A stretch of 59,996 bases of DNA from an uncultured Desulfovibrio sp. (GCA_910587035.1 CAJUMQ010000001.1:1-59996); one strand, 5' to 3'; shown: positions 16,885-26,159, numbered from the stretch's first letter. The notes: generated by a model not told the origin, from the sequence alone. A program made the numbers and translations.

Positions 16885-17556
16885 ATGCTGGATTTCGATT
16901 TTTCCTCCGCTCTGCGCATTCTGGCGGTGTCCCTGGTCCCCGCCCTTCTCGGCATCATATTGCATGAGGTTGCCCATGGCTGGGTGGCCCGCCGCTGTGG
17001 CGATCCCACAGCCTGGATGCTGGGGCGCCTGACCCTGAACCCGCTGCCGCATATTGACCCCATGGGCCTGGCCGTGTTTGGCCTTACCAGCATGACAGGC
17101 TCCTTTGTCTTTGGCTGGGCCAAGCCCGTCCCCGTTGATCCGCGCAATTTTCACCATCCCCGCCGGGATCTCATGCTGGTGTCCCTGGCCGGGCCAATGA
17201 CCAATTTCCTGCTGGGCATCGCCTTTGGCCTGGGCCTGCTGGCTCTGGTGACCTTTCTGCCCTATGGCCAATGGCAGACCAATGCCGTCTATTCCTTTTT
17301 CCTGGCCTCCATGCAGGCGGGGATTGTCATCAACTTCGGCCTGGGCTGGCTCAATCTGATACCTGTCCCCCCCCTTGATGGCAGCAAGATACTCGCCTAC
17401 TTTCTGCCGCCACACATGGCCTATAAATACCTTGAACTGGGCAGATACGGGTTTATCATACTCCTGGCCCTGCTCTTCACCGGGCTGCTTGGCAAGATTC
17501 TTGGCCCCCTGGTGCGTTATTCCACACTGGGGCTTTTCGAAATTCTGGGTTTCTAA
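16885..17556 (+). CDS. Site-2 protease family (M50) membrane metallopeptidase
   Basis: A 223-residue multi-spanning protein of the short rhomboid-unlike S2P group. The zinc motif HEVAH (with HEVAHGW) is in the first transmembrane helix, and the third ligand is in NLIPVPPLDG. The central FGWAKPVPVDPRNF is typical of this subgroup. It cleaves within membranes, but its target is unknown. GGGAGA precedes the ATG. It heads the co-directional run to trpS, ruvX, mltG and cobB. Confidence 0.9.
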   Translation: MLDFDFSSALRILAVSLVPALLGIILHEVAHGWVARRCGDPTAWMLGRLTLNPLPHIDPMGLAVFGLTSMTGSFVFGWAKPVPVDPRNFHHPRRDLMLVSLAGPMTNFLLGIAFGLGLLALVTFLPYGQWQTNAVYSFFLASMQAGIVINFGLGWLNLIPVPPLDGSKILAYFLPPHMAYKYLELGRYGFIILLALLFTGLLGKILGPLVRYSTLGLFEILGF

Positions 17557-17615
17557 ACCTTGACGCCAGACGCGACAACAGATTCAAAATCACATTCATG
17601 GCAGGACTTCAAAAA

Positions 17616-18605
17616 ATGAGTCAAAAACCGCGCACTGTTTCAGGCATGCGGCCCACCGGCCCCCTTCATCTTGGCCACTATTTCGGGGTGATTAAAAACT
17701 GGATCGCCCTGCAGGACACCGAGGATGCCTATTTTTTTGTGGCGGACTGGCATGCCCTGACCAGTGACTACGCCGATCCCTCCAATATAGGCCACAATAC
17801 GGAAGCCATGGTTCTGGACTGGGTTTCATCCGGGCTGGATCCTGAAAAATGCGTAATTTTCCGGCAATCCCGCATCAAGGAGCATGCCGAGCTCTCCCTG
17901 CTGCTGTCGATGATAACGCCGCTATCCTGGCTGGAGCGCAATCCCACCTACAAGGAGCAGTTGCAGCAGATCAGCAACAAGGATCTGGGCAATGCCGGTT
18001 TTCTCTGCTATCCGGTGCTTATGGCAGCGGACATCCTCATGTATCTGCCCCATGGGGTGCCCGTAGGCGAGGATCAGCTGCCCCATCTTGAACTTACCCG
18101 CGAAATTGGCCGGCGTTTCAACTATCTCTATGGAGATCTCTTTCCAGAGCCGCAGGCTCTGCTCACGCCTGCAGCAAAATGCCCCGGGCTGGATGGGCGC
18201 AAAATGTCCAAAAGCTATAACAATGGCATTTTCCTCTCCGAATCCATTGACGAAATCAGCAAGAAAATTGCCAAAATGTACACGGATCCGGCCAGAAAAC
18301 GCATCTCGGATCCCGGCAATCCCGACATCTGCAATCTGTTCCCCTATCATGTGCTTCTGAGTTCGCCAGAGGAGCAGAACGAGATCCGCCTTGGCTGCAC
18401 ATCCGCCACACTTGGCTGTGTGGAATGCAAGAAAATATTTCTACGCAATCTCAAGGCTTTTCTGGAGCCTTTGCATGAGCGCCGCGCGGCTCTGGAGGCC
18501 AGACCAGGCTGTGTAGCCGAAATTCTCGATGCCGGCAATGCCCGCGCGCGCAAATTCGCCGCAGCCACCATGGAAAAAGCCAGGGCCATGATGGGTCTGG
18601 ATTAG
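17616..18605 (+). CDS. trpS: Tryptophan-tRNA ligase
   Basis: Class I synthetase charging tRNA-Trp. The HIGH-type signature is PLHLGHY at about residue 14, and the KMSKS motif is intact (GRKMSKSYNN). Also typical are the GDDQ-equivalent GEDQLPHLELTREI and the C-terminal family end. The protein has 329 residues from the second ATG. An upstream ATG 18 bases earlier lacks a ribosome site and adds MAGLQK, whereas AGGA is placed properly for the chosen one. The next gene, ruvX, starts 12 bases after the stop. Confidence 0.96.
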   Translation: MSQKPRTVSGMRPTGPLHLGHYFGVIKNWIALQDTEDAYFFVADWHALTSDYADPSNIGHNTEAMVLDWVSSGLDPEKCVIFRQSRIKEHAELSLLLSMITPLSWLERNPTYKEQLQQISNKDLGNAGFLCYPVLMAADILMYLPHGVPVGEDQLPHLELTREIGRRFNYLYGDLFPEPQALLTPAAKCPGLDGRKMSKSYNNGIFLSESIDEISKKIAKMYTDPARKRISDPGNPDICNLFPYHVLLSSPEEQNEIRLGCTSATLGCVECKKIFLRNLKAFLEPLHERRAALEARPGCVAEILDAGNARARKFAAATMEKARAMMGLD

Positions 18606-18617
18606 GCTGGCGCAGGC

Positions 18618-19058
18618 ATGGCCATAATGCTTGGCATTGACTACGGCCTGGCTCGCACCGGCATCGCCATTTGCGATGCTGGCGAACAGGTCGTTTTTCC
18701 CCTGGCCACATTGAGGCTGGACGACTTTGGCGCCAGAGCGCCCCTGCTCAATCACATAACCACCATTGCCCACACCCGCAAGGCGGAAGCCCTGGTGCTT
18801 GGCCTGCCCCTGCATGGCGACGGATCAGAAAGCGAAACATCCAGGCAGGTGCGCAATGTTGTGGCAAGGCTTAAAAGGCGCATTGAGCTGCCCATATTCC
18901 TCATGCCGGAATATTTGAGCTCCAGCGAAGCCCTGGCCGATCTCAGGCAGGCTGGTGTTGGCCGCGGCAAAATCCTTGCCGTGCTGGATCAGCAGGCCGC
19001 ATGCCGCATTCTTCAGTCTTTTCTGGCCCAGAGGCCGGAACAAAGGGTCCCTGCATGA
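18618..19058 (+). CDS. ruvX: Putative Holliday junction resolvase RuvX (YqgF)
   Basis: A 146-residue RNase H-like nuclease. LGIDYGLARTGIA carries the first catalytic Asp, LVLGLPLHGDGSES the family loop, and LDQQAACRIL the last acidic residue. The usual DER segment is altered to MPEYLSS, keeping Glu but not Asp-Glu-Arg. YqgF proteins act in pre-16S rRNA end processing as well as possibly junction cleavage. The stop overlaps the mltG start (ATGA). Confidence 0.88.
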   Translation: MAIMLGIDYGLARTGIAICDAGEQVVFPLATLRLDDFGARAPLLNHITTIAHTRKAEALVLGLPLHGDGSESETSRQVRNVVARLKRRIELPIFLMPEYLSSSEALADLRQAGVGRGKILAVLDQQAACRILQSFLAQRPEQRVPA

Positions 19059-20149
19059 AGGCAGTTGCCGCCTTTATTCTCCTATTGATTTTCGCAGCTG
19101 GCGCCTGGCTTGGCTGGCAGGCCTTGTCATTTCTCAACACCCCGGCCCAAAAACCTGGCGCTGAAGCGTATTTCGATGTGCCCCAGGGAGCATCCCTTGC
19201 CAAAATAGCGGATGAGCTGGCGGCTGCCGGCCTGATCACGGACGCCCGCAAGTTCACCTTGCTTGCCCGCTATCGGGGTCTGCAAAACCGGCTGCAGGCC
19301 GGGCGCTTCCAATTAAATTCCGGCTGGCTGCCTGACAGGGTTCTGGATACCCTGGCAAACGGGCGCCCTGTGATGTATAAGATAACAATTCCCGAAGGGC
19401 TCACATGGTGGCAGACCGCCAAACTTCTGGAGGATGCCGGCTTCGTCAAATTCGCCGATTTCAGGGATGCCATCACAGATGCGGATTTTCTGAGGCATTA
19501 TGGCATCCCCTTTGCGACAGCGGAAGGCTTTCTCATGCCGGACACCTACCTGCTGCGCAAGCCGGATTTTTCCCAAAGGAACGAGCCAGGGCCCAGCGAT
19601 GAGGCAGATATCTGGCGCAGGCAGTCCCGCGCCATAGCCGGCAGGCTCATCGATAATTTCTGGCTCAAGGCCAATGCGGTCTGGCCTGGACAAAACAGCA
19701 CAGGGCAGCCACAAAGAATCAATCGGCCCGGACGCCGCGATCTTCAAAAATGGGTAACCCTGGCCTCCATAGTTGAAAAGGAAACAGGCCTGCCTGCCGA
19801 AAGGCCGCGCGTTGCCGGAGTATATGAAAACAGGATTCGCAAAAACATGCTTCTGCAGGCTGATCCAACCGTCATTTATGGCATGGGGCAGGGTTTTGCC
19901 GGCGAATTGCGCAAAAGCGATCTGGCCAATGCCGCCAATCCCTACAACACATATCAAAATCCGGGGCTGCCCCCTGGCCCCATATGTTCCTTCGGGATTG
20001 ATGCCCTCAATGCAGCCATCAGTCCCGAGACACATGACTATCTGTACTTTGTAGCCGCTGGCAATGGCCCGGGTCATGTCTTTTCCAGAAGCTACGGCGA
20101 GCATGAGCAGGCAGTGCGTGAATACAGGCGCCAAAAACGCAACAAGTGA
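19055..20149 (+). CDS. mltG: Endolytic murein transglycosylase MltG
   Basis: Membrane-anchored lytic transglycosylase that releases nascent glycan strands. The 364 residues comprise a N-terminal helix (AAFILLLIFAAGAWLGW), a LysM-like subdomain and the YceG catalytic domain. Catalytic Glu lies in ASIVEKETG, with downstream QADPTVIYGMG and PYNTYQNPGLPPGPI, all family hallmarks. The start was set at the ATG overlapping the ruvX stop by four bases. A frame extension upstream is not needed. Confidence 0.95.
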   Translation: MKAVAAFILLLIFAAGAWLGWQALSFLNTPAQKPGAEAYFDVPQGASLAKIADELAAAGLITDARKFTLLARYRGLQNRLQAGRFQLNSGWLPDRVLDTLANGRPVMYKITIPEGLTWWQTAKLLEDAGFVKFADFRDAITDADFLRHYGIPFATAEGFLMPDTYLLRKPDFSQRNEPGPSDEADIWRRQSRAIAGRLIDNFWLKANAVWPGQNSTGQPQRINRPGRRDLQKWVTLASIVEKETGLPAERPRVAGVYENRIRKNMLLQADPTVIYGMGQGFAGELRKSDLANAANPYNTYQNPGLPPGPICSFGIDALNAAISPETHDYLYFVAAGNGPGHVFSRSYGEHEQAVREYRRQKRNK

Positions 20150-20159
20150 GGCCCAGGCT

Positions 20160-20393
20160 ATGAAATATCTCATCATGGAAGATTTTTCCGGCAAACCTGC
20201 CCCTTTCATTTTCCCGGACCGCGTCAGCCATGAGGACATGCGGGATCAGTTGCCCTATATCCGCGCAATTTCCGCTGGCACCATGAGACTTGATGGCAAT
20301 GCCATCATCTGCGAGGGCGGCTGCCCGGAACTTGGCCTGGCCGCAGGCGTAGGAGACGCCGAATTCATCTCCCGCTGTCTGGCCGAATCTTGA
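20160..20393 (+). CDS. Small conserved hypothetical protein
   Basis: A 77-residue soluble protein of unknown function starting MKYLIMEDFSGKPAPFIFPD and containing two Cys in ICEGGCPELG. The start was chosen at the ATG 10 bases after the mltG stop. It lies between mltG and cobB, with its stop overlapping the TTG start of cobB, so it is co-translated with them. I do not recognise a domain. Confidence 0.7.
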   Translation: MKYLIMEDFSGKPAPFIFPDRVSHEDMRDQLPYIRAISAGTMRLDGNAIICEGGCPELGLAAGVGDAEFISRCLAES

Positions 20394-21814
20394 GCCTTCC
20401 CCCGGCTCTTCTCATTGCCGGCACCTCCAGCCACAGCGGCAAAACCGCCACAGCCATTGCCCTGATCAGCGCCCTTAGGGCCAGAGGCCATGCGGTGCTC
20501 CCGGCCAAATGCGGGCCGGACTACATTGATGCAGGCTGGCTGGCACAGGCGGCCGGGCGTCCATGCCTGAATCTGGACATCTGGATGTGTGGCGCAAACC
20601 CCGTCCCCAAGCTCGCCGCTGCAATCACCGCCGCCATGCCTCCTGCCACTCAAAAGACCATCCTTGTTATTGAAGGCGCCATGGGCCTCTATGATGGCGA
20701 CAGGCAGGGACGGGCATCCTGTGCGGAGCTGGCCGCAAGACTGCAAATTCCGATACTCCTGCTTGTCAATGCCAGGGGGGCATCGGACTCCTGCGCTGCC
20801 ATGGCCAATGGCTTTCTGACCCACAGCCTGTCCTGGATGCGCAAATGGGGCAGACCGAGTTTTTGCGGAGTCATATGCACCCATACCGGATCCGGCCTGC
20901 ATCGGGCCCTGCTGGCAAAGGCCCTCAAACCCGTTCTTGCCAGGCACAGGCTTGGCCTTTGCGGCTTTCTGGATGCTGCCGGCGCGCCCAAGCTGCCGGA
21001 GCGGCACCTGGGCCTTGTGCAGGCCGGCGAGATTGGCGGCAGCCTTAACCATGCGGCACTTGGCCAATGGTTCGAAAACAATTGCAACCTTGATGCCATT
21101 CTCAAGGGCACGGTGACAGGCAAAGGCAGGGAAAAGACAGCGGCATTGCCGGCAAAAAAGTCTTTAAAAATCTCAGCATCGCGACCTGTCATCGCTGTGG
21201 CCAGGGATGAGGCCTTTGCATTCTGTTATGCCGCGCTGCCGGAGCTGCTGCATGAGCTGGGCGGGGAAGTCAAATTTTTTTCGCCGCTGCGCGATGTGGC
21301 GCCGCCCCCCTGCTCCGCAGTGTATTTGCCTGGCGGCTATCCTGAGGAGTTCGCCAGGCCACTGGCGGCCAATGAGGCCATGCGCGCGAGTCTGTGCCAC
21401 CTGGCCAGCGCTGGGGTGCCCATATATGGAGAATGCGGCGGCTACATGTATCTTATGAGGGCCATTACCGATAAAAACGGGCAAAGCTGGCCCATGTGCG
21501 GCATTATTCCCCAACAATGCCAGATGACAGGCAGACTGGCCGCCCTGGGCTACAGGCGCGTAAAATCGGCTGCCGGCGCCGATTTTGGCTATGTCCGCGG
21601 TCACGAATACCACTATGCCCGCATCTGCGGCGAAAAATCCCCGGTCGCCCCTCTATGGCAGGTTTGGGATAGCGCGGGGCGCAGCCTGGAGCCCCAGGGC
21701 TGGCAGCAGGACAATGTGCTGGCATCATGGATTCATCTCTACCCGGCAGGCAGCCTGCCCTTTTGGCGCATGTGGATGAAAAAGGCAGCAAAACATGGAG
21801 TTTCACAGCTGTGA
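20390..21814 (+). CDS. cobB: Cobyrinate a,c-diamide synthase
   Basis: ATP- and glutamine-dependent amidation of carboxyls a and c of (hydrogeno)cobyrinate in cobalamin synthesis. The 474 residues have an N-terminal P-loop-like domain (GTSSHSGKTATA, then AKCGPDYID) and a C-terminal glutamine amidotransferase domain with Cys in YGECGGYMYL and His-Glu near SWIHLYPAG. The start is TTG, overlapping the previous stop. It ends in GVSQL and a stop that overlaps a GTG reading into a broken cobH copy, so cobH was once its direct partner. Confidence 0.93.
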   Translation: MSLPPALLIAGTSSHSGKTATAIALISALRARGHAVLPAKCGPDYIDAGWLAQAAGRPCLNLDIWMCGANPVPKLAAAITAAMPPATQKTILVIEGAMGLYDGDRQGRASCAELAARLQIPILLLVNARGASDSCAAMANGFLTHSLSWMRKWGRPSFCGVICTHTGSGLHRALLAKALKPVLARHRLGLCGFLDAAGAPKLPERHLGLVQAGEIGGSLNHAALGQWFENNCNLDAILKGTVTGKGREKTAALPAKKSLKISASRPVIAVARDEAFAFCYAALPELLHELGGEVKFFSPLRDVAPPPCSAVYLPGGYPEEFARPLAANEAMRASLCHLASAGVPIYGECGGYMYLMRAITDKNGQSWPMCGIIPQQCQMTGRLAALGYRRVKSAAGADFGYVRGHEYHYARICGEKSPVAPLWQVWDSAGRSLEPQGWQQDNVLASWIHLYPAGSLPFWRMWMKKAAKHGVSQL

Positions 21815-21873
21815 GCGAGGACATAATTCTGGATTGCGAGGGTTCCCCTGACGACATGGAGCGGTGCTCATTT
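21795..21873 (+). repeat. 79-bp direct repeat, left copy (cobB/cobH junction)
   Basis: Matches 26445-26523 with five substitutions and no gap (about 94 percent identity). It spans the last cobB codons and the first 21 codons of cobH. The two copies bracket the amidohydrolase-permease module. Confidence 0.95.
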
Positions 21874-21948
21874 ACCAGGCACGGCCATTTCATGTCTGCG
21901 GGAGAATTCGCAAATTTTCTCACCTTCAATGTTCAGGCTCAGAATTAA
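21811..21948 (+). pseudogene. Truncated cobH 5' fragment
   Basis: GTG start coupled to the cobB stop, encoding MSEDIILDCEGSPDDMERCS, which aligns with the intact cobH at 26461. After codon 21 the match ends, and a foreign tail of about 24 codons runs to a stop inside the amidohydrolase gene of the opposite strand. It is the remnant left when the 4.6-kb module came in, and it cannot encode a working enzyme. The N-terminal substitutions (Asn to Ser, Ala to Ser, Ile to Met, Arg to Cys) show divergence from the other copy. Confidence 0.85.
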
Positions 21949-22783
21949 TGTCCAGTTTTAAAAAGCTGGCCGCGTTATTGAACATGATATCAGGAAAAAT
22001 GTCCGGATTGAGGCCCCAATGCAGATAATAGGCCACGGCCTCCCGCATGTCCACGCAGGGATATGCGGTCCCGAACATGATTTTTTCAGGGATCAGATAA
22101 TTGGCAGCTTCGATATATTCCCGGTTGCCGGGAACATTCATGGTATAGAGGTCCGGGGCCAGATAGACGCCGGGGCGCTCAAAAGCCACATGGCAGATGG
22201 CATTCACATTGGGCCAGCCGCCATGCGCAAGAACAAGCTGGAGATTGGGAAAATCAAGAGCCACCCTTTCAATGAGCATTGGATCCGTATAGGAGAGGTC
22301 CGGCGCCACGAAACCGCCAAAGGAAATAAAAAGAGGAATTTTCTGCGCCTCGCATTTTTCATATATGGGATATATGGCCCGATTATCCGCCTTGAGAGGC
22401 GGCTTGCAGAACCCGGGTTCTATAAATATGGCTTTTGCGCCGGAGGCCAGGCAGGCGTCAATTTCTGCAAGGCACCCTGGATCATGGGGATCAATGCCGC
22501 CCACTCCCACAAAGCGGCCCGGGTACAGCTCTCCAAGTTTTTTTAGATCGCCATTATCCATGCCTGTGGACTTGCGAATCGGGACAGCCCCCATTGAAAT
22601 GCCGGCCTCGTCCATTTCCCGTATAAAAAGATCCATTGACTGAAGACGCGCTGATTCCGCCAGGTGCATGCCAAACCGCCTTGCAAAAACCTCAGGCAAA
22701 AATATTTCCCTGCCCGGTGAATTAAACATGCCCCTTGCAATGCTCTGGAAAGGGGGCCGCATGCGCATATCAAAAATTTTCAT
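21926..22783 (-). CDS. Amidohydrolase_2-fold protein, metal ligands missing (paralogue 1)
   Basis: A 285-residue TIM-barrel protein of the ACMSD/amidohydrolase_2 type (COG2159-like decarboxylases and hydrolases). The barrel signature LVLAHGGWP is kept. But the N-terminal HxH metal motif is replaced by Arg-Met-Arg (FDMRMRPP), and the final Asp (normally GSDYP) is Ala in GTAYP. The site may therefore be metal-free, altered or inactive. It is the last gene of a minus-strand group with the permease, and a paralogue lies at the far end. The ATG shown aligns with the paralogue's start; an upstream GTG is less likely. Confidence 0.82.
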   Translation of the reverse strand: MKIFDMRMRPPFQSIARGMFNSPGREIFLPEVFARRFGMHLAESARLQSMDLFIREMDEAGISMGAVPIRKSTGMDNGDLKKLGELYPGRFVGVGGIDPHDPGCLAEIDACLASGAKAIFIEPGFCKPPLKADNRAIYPIYEKCEAQKIPLFISFGGFVAPDLSYTDPMLIERVALDFPNLQLVLAHGGWPNVNAICHVAFERPGVYLAPDLYTMNVPGNREYIEAANYLIPEKIMFGTAYPCVDMREAVAYYLHWGLNPDIFPDIMFNNAASFLKLDINSEPEH

Positions 22784-22857
22784 TGTCTTTCCGTTGTTTT
22801 CAGGATTATGTGCCACTTATGGCCCATGTCAGAAGATATAGGCACAGGCCGTCCCTT

Positions 22858-22884
22858 TTGAGGCGCAGACATAATCCGCCTCAA
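22858..22884 (-). repeat. 8-bp inverted repeat between permease and amidohydrolase genes
   Basis: TTGAGGCG and CGCCTCAA around an 11-base loop, lying in the 131-base gap. There is no T run, so it is perhaps an attenuator or mRNA-stability hairpin. Confidence 0.35.
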
Positions 22885-22914
22885 ATTTCTACATGCGATT
22901 TTTACTTCATAAAG

Positions 22915-24384
22915 TTACTTCATAAATCCGTAAACCAGTCCTATAAGGGGGAACCCGAAGATAAAGAACACGGCAAGACCAGCAAGAACGGCGCTGATGC
23001 CGGCTTTGAAGGAGGTTTTGATGCCTATCCATTCCACATTGGAGAAAAGGATGGCAGCGCAGGTGGAGGCGGCGGGGGTGGCATAGGCGCAGCCTGCGGA
23101 AAGAATGATCGTCACAGTCATTGCGACTGGATTTAGGCCCAAAAGATTGCACATCTGGTAGCCAATGGGCACAGCAATGACCACGAGGCTGACATTATGC
23201 GTGAATTGCGTAGCCACATTGAGGATTATGGCAAAAACAGTAAGCAGGGCAAAAACATTCATGCCTGCGAGGCTGTTTTCCATCATGCGGGAAAGCCATG
23301 TGGTTATGCCGGCAACATCACTGCTCAAAGCTGCGGAAACCGGAATCGCCGCGGCAGTAATCCAGAATACATTCCAGTGAATACCCTGGGCCGCACAGGT
23401 CTGAAATTCCAGAACCGGCTTTTTCTCAAGCCGCATCACACATAGGGCGATTAGCACTACAGCCACGGCTGAAAGAAAGTTGAATGAGCCCAAAATTCCC
23501 AGAAATTCGGCATGGCCCATGAAAATATTGGGGATCAGCAAAAGCGCCATAAAGACCACAAGAGCTCCGACAGCTATTTTCTCCCTGGTATTGAGCTTGA
23601 GAGTGGAGCGCATTTTTTCCAGATATTCGGCGGAAAGATTTTCCAGCTTGCTCACATCGGGCCTGAAAAGATACTTCATAACAAGAAAGTAGGCCAGCAG
23701 GAACAGCACACAAAGGGGTATGCTCACGGCCATGAAGGTAAGATAATTGACTGTAAATGCCCCACCCGATGCGGATTCCAGGGCGCTGATGGCCAGAATG
23801 CAGACATTACCCCAGGGTTTGCAGGCGTAGGAGAGCACTGCCGCGATGGCCACTCCGGCGCAGAGAAAGGCGGGATAGCGCTCACCTTGACGGTAGCCGG
23901 TTTCATCAAAAACGCTGTAGAGAAGATTCCAGACCAGAAAGACCATTGCATTGCCATCTACCAGAAAGCTGGCAACGAGGGAGCCAAGAAAAACCATGAA
24001 AGTGAAACGCCAGGGACGTCCAGCCAAGGATTTACGGCTTAAAAACCAGGCGGAAATTTTGGCGTTGATGCCGCTTTTTTCACAATATGCCGTGAATACA
24101 AGCACCAGCAGCATGAAGATGACGAGATTATTGCTGAAAGCATTTGCAAAAGCAGCCTGGGGCGTCTTGAAATATCCGCACAGGCCAAGGGCAAAGATAC
24201 TCATCATGGAAGGCCAGATGAAGCCTATGAAAGTCCATCCATAAATCATGCCTATGAAAATGCCCAGAATGGCCATGCCCAGGGAGGAGATTCCCTCATA
24301 GGGCACAAAGCCGCCGCAAAGCGTAAAAAGAAAATAAACAGCCGTATGCACCCAGTACATTGTTTCTTTTTTGTCGGCAGTCAT
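22915..24384 (-). CDS. SLC13/DASS-like anion permease
   Basis: A 489-residue integral membrane protein with about twelve hydrophobic helices, arranged as two halves around a cytosolic loop near residues 245-275. Features like FLVDGNAMVFLVWN in the first half and ATQFTHNVSLVVIAVP in the second resemble the hairpin regions of divalent-anion/sodium symporters (IT superfamily). The substrate is unknown. From context it is probably an organic or aromatic acid handled by the flanking amidohydrolase-like proteins. ATG overlaps the lysR stop (ATGA). The last codons and stop are tandemly duplicated just beyond the gene (13 bases). Confidence 0.82.
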   Translation of the reverse strand: MTADKKETMYWVHTAVYFLFTLCGGFVPYEGISSLGMAILGIFIGMIYGWTFIGFIWPSMMSIFALGLCGYFKTPQAAFANAFSNNLVIFMLLVLVFTAYCEKSGINAKISAWFLSRKSLAGRPWRFTFMVFLGSLVASFLVDGNAMVFLVWNLLYSVFDETGYRQGERYPAFLCAGVAIAAVLSYACKPWGNVCILAISALESASGGAFTVNYLTFMAVSIPLCVLFLLAYFLVMKYLFRPDVSKLENLSAEYLEKMRSTLKLNTREKIAVGALVVFMALLLIPNIFMGHAEFLGILGSFNFLSAVAVVLIALCVMRLEKKPVLEFQTCAAQGIHWNVFWITAAAIPVSAALSSDVAGITTWLSRMMENSLAGMNVFALLTVFAIILNVATQFTHNVSLVVIAVPIGYQMCNLLGLNPVAMTVTIILSAGCAYATPAASTCAAILFSNVEWIGIKTSFKAGISAVLAGLAVFFIFGFPLIGLVYGFMK

Positions 24385-25304
24385 GGCAATTTCCTGTTTC
24401 CTGTTTCTGGAAGAAAAGATATGAATGTTTCAATTACCGGCCCTGGCACACCATTGACCAGGTAGCCTGTTACAGCTTTCATATCCTCCACAAGCGGGAT
24501 TTTAATCAAATCCTTCAGTGAAGTTCTGAATGGTTCCGAGCCGTCAAGAAAGATATCGTGCAGAAAACCTATTCCCAGATTGCTGGCGATGGAATGGCGC
24601 CAGACGTTCAGGGATGTAGTTGCAAGCACAATATTTGGCGTTCCGTAACGCCTGAGCAGACGATAAAGGGTTGTTGTGTCCGACTGATCAGCAAGGGCGA
24701 TGACCACAGGCTCACGCAGAAGCCTTTTTATGGAAAGCCTGCGCTGCCCCGCAAGCGGATGGCTTCGGGACATGCATGCATGATAGCCGGCGTCCACAAG
24801 TGGATGAAAACCAAGCTTTCCAAAATGATAGTCGCTTGCCGGAGCAGGCAAATTCAAAAGCCCAATCCGATGCACATTGGGTTCTGAGGGCGCCTCCAGA
24901 CATTCGCAGATGCCCGCATGGCTGCGGGCTGATGTTGTAACCTTTATGTCCGGGTACTGGCCGCACATGCGCTCAACTATGTAAAACAGCCTTTCAAGGT
25001 AAAAGGTGCTGTTGACATAAACCTGGAGCAGTCCGCCAATGCCGGGACAGGCTGTGCCAATGTTTTTTTTGAGATCCCTGTATTGGGCAAGTACTGATGT
25101 GGCAAAAGCCCGAAATTCCATTCCGGCCGCCGTGAGGCTTACGCCTTTTGCTGAGCGCACTAGCAAAATCGCCCCCACATCCGCCTCCATCTGGCGCAGA
25201 CAGGCGCTTAAAGCCTGCTGGGTGATGTGCAGGGAGCGGCTGGCCTGCGAAAAGGAGCCAGCTCTGGTCACTTCCAGAAAAATCTCAAGCTGATCCAGTT
25301 TCAT
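24381..25304 (-). CDS. LysR-family transcriptional regulator
   Basis: A 307-residue regulator: winged helix-turn-helix at residues 1-60 (LEIFLEVTRAGSFSQASRSL, then ITQQALSACLRQME) and a periplasmic-binding-protein-like effector domain from about 90. It stands inside the operon, co-directional between one amidohydrolase gene and the permease. That is unusual, as LysR genes are mostly divergent from their targets. It probably controls the promoter ahead of the upstream amidohydrolase gene. Confidence 0.92.
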   Translation of the reverse strand: MKLDQLEIFLEVTRAGSFSQASRSLHITQQALSACLRQMEADVGAILLVRSAKGVSLTAAGMEFRAFATSVLAQYRDLKKNIGTACPGIGGLLQVYVNSTFYLERLFYIVERMCGQYPDIKVTTSARSHAGICECLEAPSEPNVHRIGLLNLPAPASDYHFGKLGFHPLVDAGYHACMSRSHPLAGQRRLSIKRLLREPVVIALADQSDTTTLYRLLRRYGTPNIVLATTSLNVWRHSIASNLGIGFLHDIFLDGSEPFRTSLKDLIKIPLVEDMKAVTGYLVNGVPGPVIETFISFLPETGNRKLP

Positions 25305-25328
25305 TATTTGCCGGCGCTTTTTGGGCGA

Positions 25329-26159
25329 TCAGAGACCTAAAAACTCATGCGCGTTTTTTTCCATGATAAATGGTAGCCTGTCCTCGCGGATGCCGCAATG
25401 GCGGCAGTTGCGCACCGCGTCCGCGATTGAAATAATGGGTGCGGCAGATGCCAGAAGCATTCGATCATATAAAATGCCATTTGCCGCAAGAACATAATCG
25501 GGCGTACCTGGCGCATTGATCATGTACATGTCCGGTGCAAGCCAGACATTGCCGCGATTGAAGGCTATTTCACAAAAATCTGTGACATGAGGCCAGCCGC
25601 CGTGGCAAAGAGCGATTTTCAGGCGCGGAAAAAGGCGCGCCACCCTGTCCATGGCATGGGGATTGTAATATTCAAGAGCCGGTGTGAAGATGCCGCCATA
25701 AGTGAAAGCTACAGGAACATTATTTTCCTGAAGCTTTTCATAGAGTGGAAATACGCGCTCATCGTCCACATGCCAGGGAATCGGATCAAATGCCGGCTCC
25801 AGCGTCACTCCCGCGCAATGGCCGGAAATTACATATTTATCCAGCTCACTGAAGGCTTCTTCCATACCCGCCAGGGGCGCAATTCCGGCCATGCCGATAA
25901 AGCGATCCGGATATTGGGCAAGCAGGGTGACAAGCTCATCATTATTGCCGCCACAGCCCTTGCGCATGGGCACCACAGCCTGGGAAACTCCGCATGCGTC
26001 CATTTCAACAATAACATCAGCCACGGAGAAAGTGCGGGCCCAGGGAGAGATGCGGGCTCCGAATCTTGCCGCTCTTTGCTCCACATCCGAAAAATTTGTG
26101 AAGAACTCCGCTCCCCTGTAACTTGGCAGTGGCACCCTGACACGAAAATCAATACTCAT
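25329..26159 (-). CDS. Amidohydrolase_2-fold protein, metal ligands missing (paralogue 2)
   Basis: A 276-residue paralogue of the protein encoded at the module's other end. It keeps CHGGWPHV and LAPDMYMI in the barrel. As in the partner, HxH is replaced by Arg-Val-Arg (DFRVRVP) and the metal Asp is absent (ASAAP for the usual GSDYP). The start ATG has AGGAGA upstream; an in-frame ATG ten codons earlier does not. It is first in the four-gene group. Both copies sharing the same substitutions suggests a functional subfamily rather than decay. Confidence 0.82.
   Translation of the reverse strand: MSIDFRVRVPLPSYRGAEFFTNFSDVEQRAARFGARISPWARTFSVADVIVEMDACGVSQAVVPMRKGCGGNNDELVTLLAQYPDRFIGMAGIAPLAGMEEAFSELDKYVISGHCAGVTLEPAFDPIPWHVDDERVFPLYEKLQENNVPVAFTYGGIFTPALEYYNPHAMDRVARLFPRLKIALCHGGWPHVTDFCEIAFNRGNVWLAPDMYMINAPGTPDYVLAANGILYDRMLLASAAPIISIADAVRNCRHCGIREDRLPFIMEKNAHEFLGL

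Noticed and set aside
22903..22928. 13-bp tandem duplication at the permease stop
   Set aside because: It only repeats the last codons and stop beyond the gene; no effect on the protein.
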